Positions 16,978-25,952 of a DNA stretch of 64,000 nucleotides are shown here, piece by piece. The notes below the pieces were generated by a model, which was given only the letters and a program-made list of their open reading frames with translations, made no database searches and was not told the origin of the DNA. The stretch is from the NCBI GenBank assembly GCA_964651245.1, contig CAZYVI010000003.1, positions 1-64,000 on the forward strand. Reading direction: 5' to 3'. Made by a program: the position numbers and the translations under genes. Position 1 is the first letter of the stretch. Each line of letters opens with the position of its first letter. Source of the DNA: Avedoeria sp964651245. Its GTDB lineage: Bacteria; Chloroflexota; Anaerolineae; Epilineales; Epilineaceae.

Positions 16978-18996
16978 ATGACCACTTTTCCGCCGTCGCG
17001 CCCGCCGACATCCTGGCGCGGGCCGGCTCTGGCCGGCGCAGCGCTCGTCGCCCTCACCGCCGCCGGCCCCGTCCGCCGACCGGCCGCCGCGCAGCCGAGC
17101 GCCGATCCGCCCCGCCCGGCGGCGCAGCGGGTCGCCGTCGCGCTCGGCGCCCTGTCGGCGGCCGACGCCCTGGCCCTGGCCGAGCTGCTGCCGGCCTACG
17201 AGGAGCCAATCCAGGCCGGCACGACGCACCTTCACCTCGACCGCGCCGCGGCCGAGCGGGCCGTGGCCGCCGGGCTGCCGCTGCGGCTGGGCGCGGCCGC
17301 GCCGGCCGAGGCGGTCGCCTGGCCGGCGTGCATCACGCCGCTCGACGACCTCTACGGCTGGCTCGACGGCCTGGCGGCGGCGCGGCCCGACCTGGTGTCG
17401 GTCGTCGACATCGGCGACAGCTACTGCAAGGCGGCCGGCGGCTGCACGACGCCGGACGGCGGGCGTCTGACCGGCGACGACCTCGTTGTGGCGCGGGTGA
17501 CGGCGGGCGGCGCGTCGTCCGTCAAGACCGGCCGCCTCTGGATCGACGGCGGCCTGCACGCCCGCGAGCTGCCGACGACCGAGCTGATGCGCCGCACCGT
17601 CGAGCGGCTGGTGGCCGGCTACGGCGTCGACGCCGGCGTCACCTGGCTGCTCGACCACCGCGAGGTCTACGTCGGGCTGGCGATGAACCCCGACGGGCGC
17701 CGCCTCGTCGAGCTCGGCGCGACCGACCGCTACGGCGGGACGCCGTGGTACTGGCGCAAGAACGCCCGGACGCGCCCCGGCGGCGCACCGTGCGCCTGGC
17801 CGCCGACGTCGAGCAGCCACGCCGGCGTCGACCTCAACCGCAACCACGTCTTCCAGTGGTCGGCCAGCGGCGCCTCGAGCAACGCCTGCGCCGAGACGTA
17901 TCGCGGCCAGGCGCCGGGCTCCGAGCCCGAGATCGCCGCCTACGAGGCCGCGGTGCGGGCGCTCATGCCCGACCGCCGCGGTCCGGCCGACGGCGACGTG
18001 GCCGGCGACGACGCCATGGGCATCCTCCTCAACTTCCACAACTTCACCGAGCGCGGGACGGTCCTTACGCCGTGGGGCTGGACGACGGACGACGCGCCCA
18101 ATGCCGCCGGCCTCGACGCGATCGCCAGCCGCTACGCGGCGCGCGTCGACTACGTCTGGCAGAAGGCGCTCTACCCCGTCAGCGGCAACACCCGCGACTG
18201 GGGCTACGGCGAGCTCGGCATCCCGGCCTACGTGATCGAGCTGCGCGGCCGCGACTTCTTCCCGCGCTGCGCCGACCTCGACGCCATCCTGTCCCCCCAC
18301 GCTGCAGCGCTCGACCTGGCGCTGGCTCTGGCCGACCGGCCGTACGTCCGCATCCGCGCCCCCGAGGCGGCCGCCGTGGCCGCCCGCGTCGTGCCCGCGC
18401 CGGGCGGCGGCTGGGCGCTGCGCCTCGACGCCCGCCTCGACGCCGCCGGCACGCCCGCGCGCCGCGTGGCGGCGGCCGAGGCCGTCCTCGGCCGCGCCGG
18501 CGGTCCCGGCGCGGCGTGGCCGGCCGCGCTGCCGGCGTCGACGGCGGCCGACGGCGCCGGGCTGCCGCTGGCGGCCGACGACGGCGCGTTCGACAGCGGC
18601 GAGGAGCCAGCGCACGCCGTCGCCGACCTGGCGGGCCTGCCCCCCGGCCGCTACTACGCCGTCGTCCGCGCCCAGGCCGCCGACGGGGCGTGGGGGCCGG
18701 GCCGCGCGGCGTGGTTCGAGGTGCCGGGCGGCGACGCGGCCACGCCGGCTGCGACCACGGCCACCCCGACGCCGAGCGCTGCGCCCAGCGACACTCCGTC
18801 GCCCGCACCGTCGCGCTCGCCCACCGCCATGCCCAGCGCCACGCGGACGGCGACGGCGGAGCCGACAGCGACCGCCGCGCCGACCGCCACGGCCGCGCCG
18901 CGAGCGACCGCCGTGCCGACCGGCGCGCCCCCGCCGACCGCGACGGCGGCGGGGGCGCGCCGGGTGTGGCTGCCGATCGCCCGCCGGGAGCGTTGA
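16978..18996 (+). CDS. Secreted M14-family zinc carboxypeptidase
   Basis: A 672-residue exported peptidase. Signal peptide about 1-39. The M14 domain (about 115-460) has zinc ligands in HARE (H194, E197) and FHNF (H354), the substrate-binding NPDGR (237-241) and DLNRNH (285-290), and the catalytic glutamate in YVIELRG (E421). All key residues are kept, so it should be active. A beta-rich domain (about 465-590) follows, then a Thr/Pro/Ala linker and the terminal tail RRVWLPIARRER. I chose the ATG at 16978 (GGAG 6 nt upstream) over in-frame starts at 16957 and 16966. It is divergent from the ECF sigma operon across 208 bp. Confidence 0.93.
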   Translation: MTTFPPSRPPTSWRGPALAGAALVALTAAGPVRRPAAAQPSADPPRPAAQRVAVALGALSAADALALAELLPAYEEPIQAGTTHLHLDRAAAERAVAAGLPLRLGAAAPAEAVAWPACITPLDDLYGWLDGLAAARPDLVSVVDIGDSYCKAAGGCTTPDGGRLTGDDLVVARVTAGGASSVKTGRLWIDGGLHARELPTTELMRRTVERLVAGYGVDAGVTWLLDHREVYVGLAMNPDGRRLVELGATDRYGGTPWYWRKNARTRPGGAPCAWPPTSSSHAGVDLNRNHVFQWSASGASSNACAETYRGQAPGSEPEIAAYEAAVRALMPDRRGPADGDVAGDDAMGILLNFHNFTERGTVLTPWGWTTDDAPNAAGLDAIASRYAARVDYVWQKALYPVSGNTRDWGYGELGIPAYVIELRGRDFFPRCADLDAILSPHAAALDLALALADRPYVRIRAPEAAAVAARVVPAPGGGWALRLDARLDAAGTPARRVAAAEAVLGRAGGPGAAWPAALPASTAADGAGLPLAADDGAFDSGEEPAHAVADLAGLPPGRYYAVVRAQAADGAWGPGRAAWFEVPGGDAATPAATTATPTPSAAPSDTPSPAPSRSPTAMPSATRTATAEPTATAAPTATAAPRATAVPTGAPPPTATAAGARRVWLPIARRER

Positions 18997-19006
18997 GGGG
19001 GCGTGA

Positions 19007-19012
19007 TACCAT
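19007..19012 (+). promoter_or_regulatory. Possible -10 element of the beta-CASP nuclease gene
   Basis: TACCAT in an otherwise GC-rich gap, about 64 nt before the start codon. No clear -35. Confidence 0.25.
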
Positions 19013-19075
19013 GTGCCGCGTCGAGGGCCGGGTCCGCCACCGGATCGCGCGGCACCCGCTGCAAAGGCTGGCACG

Positions 19076-20500
19076 ATGCAAGTTCAGTTCTGGGGCGCGG
19101 CGCGCACCGTCACGGGTTCGATGCACCTGGTGCATGTGGGTGGGCGGCGGCTCCTGTTGGACTGCGGGCTCTACCAGGGACCGCGCAAGATCGCCTTCGA
19201 GCGCAACCGCGTCCTGCCGTTCGACGCGCGCTCGATCGACGCCGTGATCCTGTCGCACGCCCACATCGACCACAGCGGCAACCTGGCGTCGCTCGTGAAG
19301 GCCGGCTTCGCGGGCACGATCTACACCTCGTCGGCCACGAAGGACCTCTGCGGGCCGATGCTGCTCGACTCGGCCCATATCCAGGAGAACGACGTCGCGT
19401 ACGTGAACCGCCGCCGCGCGGCCAAGCACGAGCGCCCGTTCGAGCCGCTCTACACCGCCGAGGACGTCGAGGCGACGCTGGCGCGGATGCGGGCCGTGCC
19501 GTTCCACCAGCGCTTCGTCCCGATGCCCGGCGTCGAGGCGCGGCTCGTGTTCGCCGGGCACATCCTGGGCGCCGCCAGCGTCATCCTCGACCTCGTCGAG
19601 CCCGGCATCGGCCGCTTCGCGCCCGAGCAGCGCCGGCGGCTCGTCTTCAGCGGCGACATCGGGCGCACCGGGATGCCGATCGTGCCCGATCCCGAGCTGC
19701 CCGACGGGGCCGAGGTGCTCATCATGGAGAGCACCTACGGCGACCGCCGCCACGAGGGCAGCGGCGAGGCCAAGGCCGCGCTGCGGCGGATCGTCGAGCG
19801 CAAGCAGCACGAGGGCGGCAAGCTGCTGATCCCGGCCTTCGCCGTCGGGCGGACCCAGGAGCTGCTGTTCCGGCTCAACCAGCTCGTCGAGGCCGGCGAG
19901 CTGCCGCGGGTGCGGGTGTTCGTCGACAGCCCGCTGGCGATCAACGTGACCGAGGTGCTGCGCCGCCACCCGGAGTGCTTCAACGCCGAGATGGCCCGCG
20001 CCCTGGCCGCCGACCGCGACGGCGACCCGCTCGGCTTCCCCGGCCTGCGCTTCGTCCGCACCGCCGACGAGTCGAAGCAACTCAACCAGCTCGAGGGGCC
20101 GGCGGTCTACATCGCGGCCTCGGGCATGTGCGAGGGGGGGCGCATCCTCCACCACCTCAAGAACCACATCGGCGACCGGACGACGACGGTGCTGTTCGTC
20201 GGCTTCCAGGCCGAGGAGACGCTGGGCCGCAAGATCCTCGACGGCTTCGACCCGGTCCTGATCTTCGGCGAGTCGCACCGGGTGCGGGCCGAGATCACCA
20301 GCATCTCGGGCTACAGCGCCCACGCCGACCACGACGAGCTGGTCCGCTGGGCCGACGGGGTCCACGCCCGCGGCGCGCTGGCCCACACCTACCTGGTGCA
20401 CGGCGAGCTCGAGCCGGCCACGAAGCTGGCCGGCGACCTCCAGGCGCGCGGCCTCGGCGCCGTGACGGTGCCGGACCGGGGGCAGATCGTCGATCTCTGA
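19076..20500 (+). CDS. Metallo-beta-lactamase/beta-CASP family RNA nuclease
   Basis: A 474-residue nuclease of the CPSF73/YsuA-like group. Motif 2 HAHIDHSG at 61-68 binds zinc. Motif 3 is the His of GHILGAASV and motif 4 the Asp of FSGDIG. Beta-CASP motif A is the Glu of MESTYGDR, motif B the His in GMCEGGRILHHL, and a zinc-specificity loop ends with GYSAHADHDEL. All residues needed for two-metal phosphodiester hydrolysis appear present. Relatives process or degrade RNA. ATG 19076 follows AAAGG. It precedes the DUF2339 gene by 30 bp on the same strand, which may reflect co-transcription rather than a shared role. Confidence 0.92.
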   Translation: MQVQFWGAARTVTGSMHLVHVGGRRLLLDCGLYQGPRKIAFERNRVLPFDARSIDAVILSHAHIDHSGNLASLVKAGFAGTIYTSSATKDLCGPMLLDSAHIQENDVAYVNRRRAAKHERPFEPLYTAEDVEATLARMRAVPFHQRFVPMPGVEARLVFAGHILGAASVILDLVEPGIGRFAPEQRRRLVFSGDIGRTGMPIVPDPELPDGAEVLIMESTYGDRRHEGSGEAKAALRRIVERKQHEGGKLLIPAFAVGRTQELLFRLNQLVEAGELPRVRVFVDSPLAINVTEVLRRHPECFNAEMARALAADRDGDPLGFPGLRFVRTADESKQLNQLEGPAVYIAASGMCEGGRILHHLKNHIGDRTTTVLFVGFQAEETLGRKILDGFDPVLIFGESHRVRAEITSISGYSAHADHDELVRWADGVHARGALAHTYLVHGELEPATKLAGDLQARGLGAVTVPDRGQIVDL

Positions 20501-20530
20501 CGCGGTGCGCGTCGACACGGAGGGCGAACG

Positions 20531-23461
20531 ATGGACGTCCTGGCCGGCCTGTTCGTCTGCGGCGTCGCGCTGGTGCCGCTGGCCGCCGGCGCGCTGCTGC
20601 TGAACCTCTGGCAGCGGGTAAAGCGCCTCGAGGCGATCGTCGCCGCCCAACGCCTGCCCGGCGTCGGCGACGGCGCGGCGCAGGTGCCGGCCGCGGGCGG
20701 GGCGCGGCCCGCGGCGCCGGCGGCGCCGGTAGCGGCCGGCGCCGCCGCGATGGCCGCTGCGCCGGCGACACCGCCGGCGACCGTCGTGTCGGCGACCCCC
20801 GCCGCGCCCCCCCGCCCGTCGACGGCGACGCCGCCCGCGACCCCGCCGCACACGCCGCGCGCCGCCCGGCCGAGCCTCGAGCGGACGCTCGGGGCGCGGC
20901 TGCCGGTGTGGGTCGGCTCGATCGCGGTGGCGCTGGCCGGGGTGTTCCTGTTCAAGTACGCGATCGACGAGGGCTTTTTCGGGCCGCTGGCGCGCGTCGT
21001 GGTGGGCGTGCTGGCCGGGCTGCTGCTGCTGGGCGGCGCCGAGTGGCTGCGGCGGCGATCGTCGTCGGTGGCCGGCGGGCTGGCGGCGGCCGGGATCGCC
21101 GTCCTCTACGCCAGCGTGCTGGCGGCCACGAACCTCTACGCCCTCGTCACGCCGCTCGCCGGCGTCGTGGCGATGGCCGTCGTGACGGCCGTCGCTGTGG
21201 CGCTGTCGCTGCGCTTCGGGCCGGTCGTCGTCGTCGTCGGCCTCGTCGGCGGCTTCCTGACGCCGGCGCTGATCGAGCAGCCCGACCCCAGCGCGTGGCG
21301 CCTGTTCGGCTACCTGGCGCTGCTGCAGGTCGGCACGCTGGCGGTGGCCCGCCGGCGCGGCTGGTGGTGGCTCGGGCCGGTGCTGATGTTCGGCGGCGGC
21401 GCCTGGTCGCTCATGTGGCTCGTCGCCGAGGCCTACGACCCGGCCGACGGGTTGCAGCTGGGCCTCTTCGCGCTGCTCGGCGCGGCCGCCCTCGTCGGCG
21501 CGGCCGGCTGGCCGGCGGCGGACAGCGCGGCCGCGTCCACGGGTGGGCCGCCGCGCCGGACGGGCCTGGCGGCGGGCGCCGGATGGCTCGGCGTCGCATA
21601 TGCCGGCGCGATCCTGGCGCTGACCGTCAGCGCCGGCGGCTACCGCCTGACCGACTGGCTGTTCGTCGCGATCCTCGGCGCCGGCGCGCTGGCGCTGGCC
21701 CGCCTGCGCGCCGACTGGGACCGGCTGCCGTGGCTGACGGCCGCGCTGTCGGCGGGGTTGCTGCTCAGCACCGTGGACAGCCCAGGCGCGGCGCTGCAGA
21801 CGGCGTGGTGGCCGTGGCTGGCGCCGGCGTTCGGCGTGCTGTACGGGCTCGGCGCCTACGCCGGCATCTTCGGCGCGGCTCGGCCGGGGCGCTTCGCGTC
21901 GCTGGCGGCGGCCTCGTCGACCGTCTTCTACCTCGTGACCTACCTGCTGCGCTGGCCGATCGACCCGGCCGACCGCTGGGGCCTCGTCGCCGCCGGCGTG
22001 GCCGCGCTGCTGGCCGTCGGCGCGGCGCCGTTCGTCCGTCGGCGCTTGGCGGAGCGGGCTGTGGCGCCGCCGGATTCGTCGTCGGCCCTGGCGGCGGATC
22101 GGGGCGGTGTCGAGGCCGCCGCGGCCGTCGATGCCGCGGCCGCCCGAAGCGCCGCCGTCGTCGGCGCGCTCGGGGCCGGGGTCGTCGCGCTGCTGTTCTG
22201 CGGCGCGGCGATCGACCTCGAGCACTGGTGGCTGGCGGCGGGCTGGGCGGCGACGGCGGCCGGCGCGGCCTGGGCGGCGCGCTGGCTCGACGTGCCGGCG
22301 CTGGCGTACGCCGGCGCGCCGCTGGCCGGCCTGGCGACGCTGCGGCTGCTGGCGATCCCCGACCTGGCCGACTTCCCGGCCGGACGGTGGCCGGTCGTCA
22401 ACCCGATCCTCCTCGGCTTCGGCGCACCCGTCGCGGCGCTGTTGGCGGCGGCCGCGGGGGCGGCGGGCATGGGTCGGCTGCCCCGTCGCGTGGCGAACGG
22501 CGCCCGCGGCGGTGGCGCGGCGCCACCGGCCGGCAGCGTGGCGGCGGGCGTGCCGATCGATGCCGCGGACGAGGGACCGCTCAGCATCGCGCTGCGCTGG
22601 CTGGCGCTGATCCTCGTCGTCGCGATGGTCCACGTCGTCATCGGCGACGCCTTCCACCGCGGCGCGGGCCCGGGCATCTGGGACCCGGGCGACGGCCGGT
22701 CGGCGCTGCTCGAGTGGTCGCTGCACGCCCTGGCGCCGCTGGTCCTGGCGCTCGCCCTGGGCGAGGCGGCCCGCCGGCGGCCGTGGCAGGCGCTGACGGT
22801 CGGGTCGACGGCCCTCAGCTGGGCGGCGCTCGTCGTCGGAGCCGTCATCGCGCTGCTGGCCGCCAACCCGTTCTTCACGTCGCTGCCGGTGGGCGCGACG
22901 AAGGTGCTCAACGGGCTGCTCGTGGCGTACGGGGCGCCGGCGGTGCTGTGGCTCTTCTTGGCCCGACGCCGGGCGGCCGGCGGCGATCGCTCTCCGCTGC
23001 CGGCCGCGGCTGCGGTCATGGCCGGCGTGCTGGCCTTCGCGCTGCTGTCGCTCGAGATCCGCCAGGCCTTCCACGGCACCGACCTCGCGGTCGGTGCGAC
23101 CACGGCCCGCGAGCAGTACAGCTACTCGCTGGCCTGGGTCGTCTATGGCCTGGGCCTGCTTGCGGTCGGAATCGCCCGCCGGCTGCCGGCGGCGCGCTAC
23201 GGCTCGCTGGCGGTCATGGTCGTGGCCGTCTGCAAAGTGTTCCTCGTCGACGCCGGCGACCTGACCGGGCTCTACCGCGTCTTCAGCTTCCTCGGCCTCG
23301 GGCTGTCGCTGCTCGGGCTGGCGTTCGTCTACCAGCGCTTCGTCTTCCGCGGCAGCGACGGCGACGACGATGCAAGCGCGGGCGGCGCGGGCAGCAGGGG
23401 GACGGACGGCGGCGGAGCGGGCGCCGCGGTCGACGATGGCGGTGGAGCGGGTCCCGGCTAG
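20531..23461 (+). CDS. DUF2339 family giant polytopic membrane protein
   Basis: A 976-residue membrane protein. An N-terminal helix (about 4-25) precedes a short coiled segment (QRVKRLEAIVA) and a Pro/Ala-rich stretch to about residue 110. Then RTLGARLPVWVGSIAVALAG begins more than twenty hydrophobic segments, matching the DUF2339 pattern (LEERLG...WVGGIALALGG...FFLVKYAIE, here FLFKYAIDEGFFGPLARV). The C-terminus is a soluble Gly/Asp-rich tail. Function of the family is unknown; envelope biogenesis has been suggested from context only. Strong GGAGG ribosome binding site. Its TAG interlocks with the stop of the opposing gene at 23458-23461. Confidence 0.9.
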   Translation: MDVLAGLFVCGVALVPLAAGALLLNLWQRVKRLEAIVAAQRLPGVGDGAAQVPAAGGARPAAPAAPVAAGAAAMAAAPATPPATVVSATPAAPPRPSTATPPATPPHTPRAARPSLERTLGARLPVWVGSIAVALAGVFLFKYAIDEGFFGPLARVVVGVLAGLLLLGGAEWLRRRSSSVAGGLAAAGIAVLYASVLAATNLYALVTPLAGVVAMAVVTAVAVALSLRFGPVVVVVGLVGGFLTPALIEQPDPSAWRLFGYLALLQVGTLAVARRRGWWWLGPVLMFGGGAWSLMWLVAEAYDPADGLQLGLFALLGAAALVGAAGWPAADSAAASTGGPPRRTGLAAGAGWLGVAYAGAILALTVSAGGYRLTDWLFVAILGAGALALARLRADWDRLPWLTAALSAGLLLSTVDSPGAALQTAWWPWLAPAFGVLYGLGAYAGIFGAARPGRFASLAAASSTVFYLVTYLLRWPIDPADRWGLVAAGVAALLAVGAAPFVRRRLAERAVAPPDSSSALAADRGGVEAAAAVDAAAARSAAVVGALGAGVVALLFCGAAIDLEHWWLAAGWAATAAGAAWAARWLDVPALAYAGAPLAGLATLRLLAIPDLADFPAGRWPVVNPILLGFGAPVAALLAAAAGAAGMGRLPRRVANGARGGGAAPPAGSVAAGVPIDAADEGPLSIALRWLALILVVAMVHVVIGDAFHRGAGPGIWDPGDGRSALLEWSLHALAPLVLALALGEAARRRPWQALTVGSTALSWAALVVGAVIALLAANPFFTSLPVGATKVLNGLLVAYGAPAVLWLFLARRRAAGGDRSPLPAAAAVMAGVLAFALLSLEIRQAFHGTDLAVGATTAREQYSYSLAWVVYGLGLLAVGIARRLPAARYGSLAVMVVAVCKVFLVDAGDLTGLYRVFSFLGLGLSLLGLAFVYQRFVFRGSDGDDDASAGGAGSRGTDGGGAGAAVDDGGGAGPG

Positions 23462-23907
23462 CTCGTCGCCGGCTCGCTGCTGCGGCGCTTCTGCTCGTCG
23501 GCGATCAGGCGCGATAGCGCGCCGCGCCACAGCGCCGCGCTGCGGGTCAGCTTGACGACGTCGACGTCGGCGAACTTGGGCACCAGCGTGGCCAGCACGA
23601 CGGGCAGCCGCGCCCAATCGCCGACGCGGATCAGGTTGGCCATGCGGTCGGCGGTGCGGCCGGCCCAGTCCCAGTCGCGGCGCAGCGCGTCGCTCTTGAG
23701 GTAGTAGCCGCGCTTGTCCCAGACGTCGGCGCTCTGCTCGACGCCGGCGGTGATCTCGCGCAGCGCCAGGACGATGAGGGCGGCGATGTCCTTGGCCTCG
23801 GCGTCGAGCTCGGGCTTGGCCATGAGCCGGTTGAGGCACTCGGCGATCGTCCGCCGCAGCCGCGCGCGCTGCGCGCCGGTCGAGTCGACGTGGATGAGGC
23901 GGCCCAT
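23458..23907 (-). CDS. Conserved helical protein of unknown function
   Basis: A 149-residue soluble, all-helical-looking protein. It begins MGRLIHVDSTGAQRARLRRT, continues with AKDIAALIVLALREI, and has a Trp-rich middle (DVWDKRGYYLKS, RDWDWAGRTADRM) and the closing LTRSAALWRGALSRLI. I recall similar short proteins annotated as hypothetical in Chloroflexota genomes, but no function. ATG 23907 has GGAG 7 nt upstream. A TACGAT hexamer at 23941-23946 may be its -10. Its stop codon overlaps that of DUF2339 (CTAG). Confidence 0.8.
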   Translation of the reverse strand: MGRLIHVDSTGAQRARLRRTIAECLNRLMAKPELDAEAKDIAALIVLALREITAGVEQSADVWDKRGYYLKSDALRRDWDWAGRTADRMANLIRVGDWARLPVVLATLVPKFADVDVVKLTRSAALWRGALSRLIADEQKRRSSEPATS

Positions 23908-23965
23908 GGACGGCTCCGAGGTTCGAACGGATGTTCGGCGATCGTAGGTGCGACGGCGCGGCGCG

Positions 23966-24412
23966 TCAAGCCGAAGGCCGGCCGGCCTGGCGGTCGTAGC
24001 GGCGGCGGACGAGGCCGCCATCGCACGGCTCCAGCCCGAGGTCGAGGCGGGCGTAGAACGACCGCGCGTCGTCGCTGGCCATCAGATCGACCATGTAGAG
24101 GTCGTCGAGCTGCGCCATCAGCCGCCGCATGAGCGCCGTGCCGATGCCGCGCCGTTGGTAGCCCGGACGCACTTCGAGCAGCGGGATGTACGCGGCCAGA
24201 ACGCCGTCGCTGATCGCGTTGACGAACCCGACGACCTGGCCGCTGGCGTCGTCGATGGCCACGACGCGATAGGCGCTGGCCGCCAGGATCCGCCGGTGCG
24301 TGGCCGGCGACGGCGGGTTGGGCCAGCCGACGAAGAAGCCGTCCGGCCCGGCCAGCTGCGCCGGGGTGACGTCGTCGACGTGGTCCTGGAAGCGGATGGT
24401 GGGGTCGGTCAA
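23966..24412 (-). CDS. GNAT-family N-acetyltransferase
   Basis: A 148-residue acetyl-CoA-dependent acetyltransferase fold. The pyrophosphate-binding motif A reads VRPGYQRRGIGTALMRRL, matching (Q/R)-x-x-G-x-G/A. Strand beta4 is VVGFVNAISDGVLAAYIPLLEV and the terminal Tyr-containing motif B is DDARSFYARLDLGLEP. Substrate unknown. The start is probably TTG at 24412, because GGAGGAG lies only 4-5 nt upstream and no in-frame ATG with a site fits the family length. It is divergent from the formyltransferase gene. Confidence 0.85.
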   Translation of the reverse strand: MTDPTIRFQDHVDDVTPAQLAGPDGFFVGWPNPPSPATHRRILAASAYRVVAIDDASGQVVGFVNAISDGVLAAYIPLLEVRPGYQRRGIGTALMRRLMAQLDDLYMVDLMASDDARSFYARLDLGLEPCDGGLVRRRYDRQAGRPSA

Positions 24413-24439
24413 GGGGCTCCTCCGGGGCCCGGGCGGCGA

Positions 24440-24445
24440 TAGAAT
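24440..24445 (+). promoter_or_regulatory. -10 element placed for a leaderless formyltransferase mRNA
   Basis: TAGAAT ends 7 nt before the ATG at 24453. There is no Shine-Dalgarno sequence in the 7-nt gap (ACACCCG). Confidence 0.5.
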
Positions 24446-24452
24446 ACACCCG

Positions 24453-25430
24453 ATGCCACCGACCCCGATCGGCCTCTTCACGACGTTCACCGGCCCGAGC
24501 TCACGCGACGGGATCGTGGCGGTCGTCGACGCGGTGGCGGCGGGGCGCGCGGGCGACGTGGCGGTGGCGTTCGTGGCCGTGAACCGCGCCGCCGGCGAGA
24601 GCGCCGACACCGACGCGTCGGTGGCGCTGCTGGCGTCGCGGCACCCCGGCCTCTCGATCGTCCGCACCTCCGCCGTCCGCCACAATCCCGCCGCCCGCAA
24701 GGCCGCCCGCGCCGCCGAGGCCGCCGGCGACGGCGCGCCGCTGGCGGCGTGGCGCGACGGCTACTACGCCGCCCACCGCGACGCATGGCCGGCGACGGCG
24801 ATCGACTTCCTGCTGGGCGACATGTGGATCTGGGGCCCGCGCCAGTGCGCCGAGCGGCGCGGCGTCAACCTCCACCCCTCGCTGCCGACAGGACCGCTGG
24901 GCAAGATGTGGTTCGACGTGATCTGGGATCTCATCGCCGCCGGCCCCGGGACGCCCGCCGTGCCGGCCGAGTCGGGGGCGATGCTGCACCGCGTGACGGT
25001 CGACGTCGACGAGGGTCCGGTGGTCAGCTACTGCCGCTACGGGATCGCCACGCCCGACCTCGCGCCGCTGTGGGCCGCCTTGCCGGGCGGTGGCGACGGC
25101 GGCGGCGACGTCGCCGGTGGGTCGAGGGCGGCGGCCGAGCGCGCCGCCTACATCGCCGCCGAGCGGGCCAAGAAGCGCGAGACGGCCGATCCGTTGTTCT
25201 GGGCGATCCGGCGCGCCGGCGTCGTGCGCGAGGTGCCGCTCATGCTCGAGACGATGCGCGCGATCGCCGCCGGCCGGCTGCGCCTCGTCGGTGCGGCCGG
25301 CGGCGGCGGCGTGGTGGACGGGGCGGGGGGGGCGGTGGCGGGGGGGCTCGACGTGACGCGCGACGTCGACTCGGCCGTAGCCGGCGGCAGCGAGGCCGGC
25401 GAAGCGGCCGCGCCAGGCAAGCCTAGCTAG
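24453..25430 (+). CDS. PurN-like formyltransferase
   Basis: A 325-residue protein of the formyltransferase fold. The first 110 residues form the nucleotide-binding half. The signature NLHPSLPTGPLGKMW contains the His-Pro-Ser-Leu of PurN/Fmt active sites, and the following GAMLHRVTVDVDEGPVVSYC contains the D-x-G-P turn found in GAR transformylases. It could catalyse the third step of purine synthesis, since purD follows 1.2 kb downstream. However, the sequence is divergent and has a low-complexity Gly/Ala C-terminal extension (about 285-325) absent from PurN. I therefore leave the gene symbol empty. No ribosome binding site; the promoter position implies a leaderless transcript. Confidence 0.8.
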   Translation: MPPTPIGLFTTFTGPSSRDGIVAVVDAVAAGRAGDVAVAFVAVNRAAGESADTDASVALLASRHPGLSIVRTSAVRHNPAARKAARAAEAAGDGAPLAAWRDGYYAAHRDAWPATAIDFLLGDMWIWGPRQCAERRGVNLHPSLPTGPLGKMWFDVIWDLIAAGPGTPAVPAESGAMLHRVTVDVDEGPVVSYCRYGIATPDLAPLWAALPGGGDGGGDVAGGSRAAAERAAYIAAERAKKRETADPLFWAIRRAGVVREVPLMLETMRAIAAGRLRLVGAAGGGGVVDGAGGAVAGGLDVTRDVDSAVAGGSEAGEAAAPGKPS

Positions 25431-25512
25431 CGGATCGGAGGCATTATCGGCGCGGTGCCTCGCGACGGCCTCTTGCACCCCACCCCACCCCACCCACCCA
25501 CAGGAGCCAACC

Positions 25513-25884
25513 ATGGACCTCGGCGCGTTCTCGGTCAGCCTGACGGTCAAGGACATCGCGGCGTCGATAGCGTTCTACGAGAAGCTGGGCTTCAAGTCCT
25601 TCGGCGGCGACCCGGCCCAGAACTGGATCATCCTGAAGAACGGCCGCCACGTCATCGGCCTGTTCCAGGGCATGTTCGACAAGAACCTGTTGACCTTCAA
25701 CCCGGGCTGGGACCAAGACGCCCAGCCGCTGCCGAGCTTCACCGACGTGCGCGAGCTCCAGCGCCGGCTCAAGGCCCAGGGCGTCGCGTTCGCGTCCGAG
25801 GCCGACGAGGCCACGACCGGCCCGGCCAGCTTCGTCGTCGTCGACCCCGATGGCAACCCGATCCTGGTGGATCAGCACCGCTGA
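25513..25884 (+). CDS. VOC-superfamily (glyoxalase-like) protein
   Basis: A 123-residue vicinal oxygen chelate domain: SVSLTVKDIAASIAFYEKLG at the start, NWIILKNGRHVIGLF in the second strand pair, and FVVVDPDGNPILVDQH at the end. This is the common short type found in many bacteria whose ligand is usually unknown. Clear GGAG ribosome binding site. It lies between the PurN-like gene and the HemG-like gene on the same strand, with 68-82 bp gaps, so co-transcription is possible but not demanded. Confidence 0.88.
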   Translation: MDLGAFSVSLTVKDIAASIAFYEKLGFKSFGGDPAQNWIILKNGRHVIGLFQGMFDKNLLTFNPGWDQDAQPLPSFTDVRELQRRLKAQGVAFASEADEATTGPASFVVVDPDGNPILVDQHR

Positions 25885-25952
25885 GCCGCGGCGGGCCGCG
25901 ATGGCGCTGCGCGTCGGTCGCGCCGGCCGGTGGCGGACACAGGAGGCGTCAC

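Noticed and set aside
18179..23839. A continuous antisense open frame of almost 1,900 codons on the minus strand
   Set aside because: It lies opposite the M14, beta-CASP and DUF2339 genes, is extremely rich in Arg/Gln/His, and has no recognisable domain. It is a by-product of the high GC content of the real genes.
24453..25430. Methionyl-tRNA formyltransferase (fmt)
   Set aside because: Lacks the Fmt C-terminal domain; the D-E-G-P turn and purine context fit PurN better.
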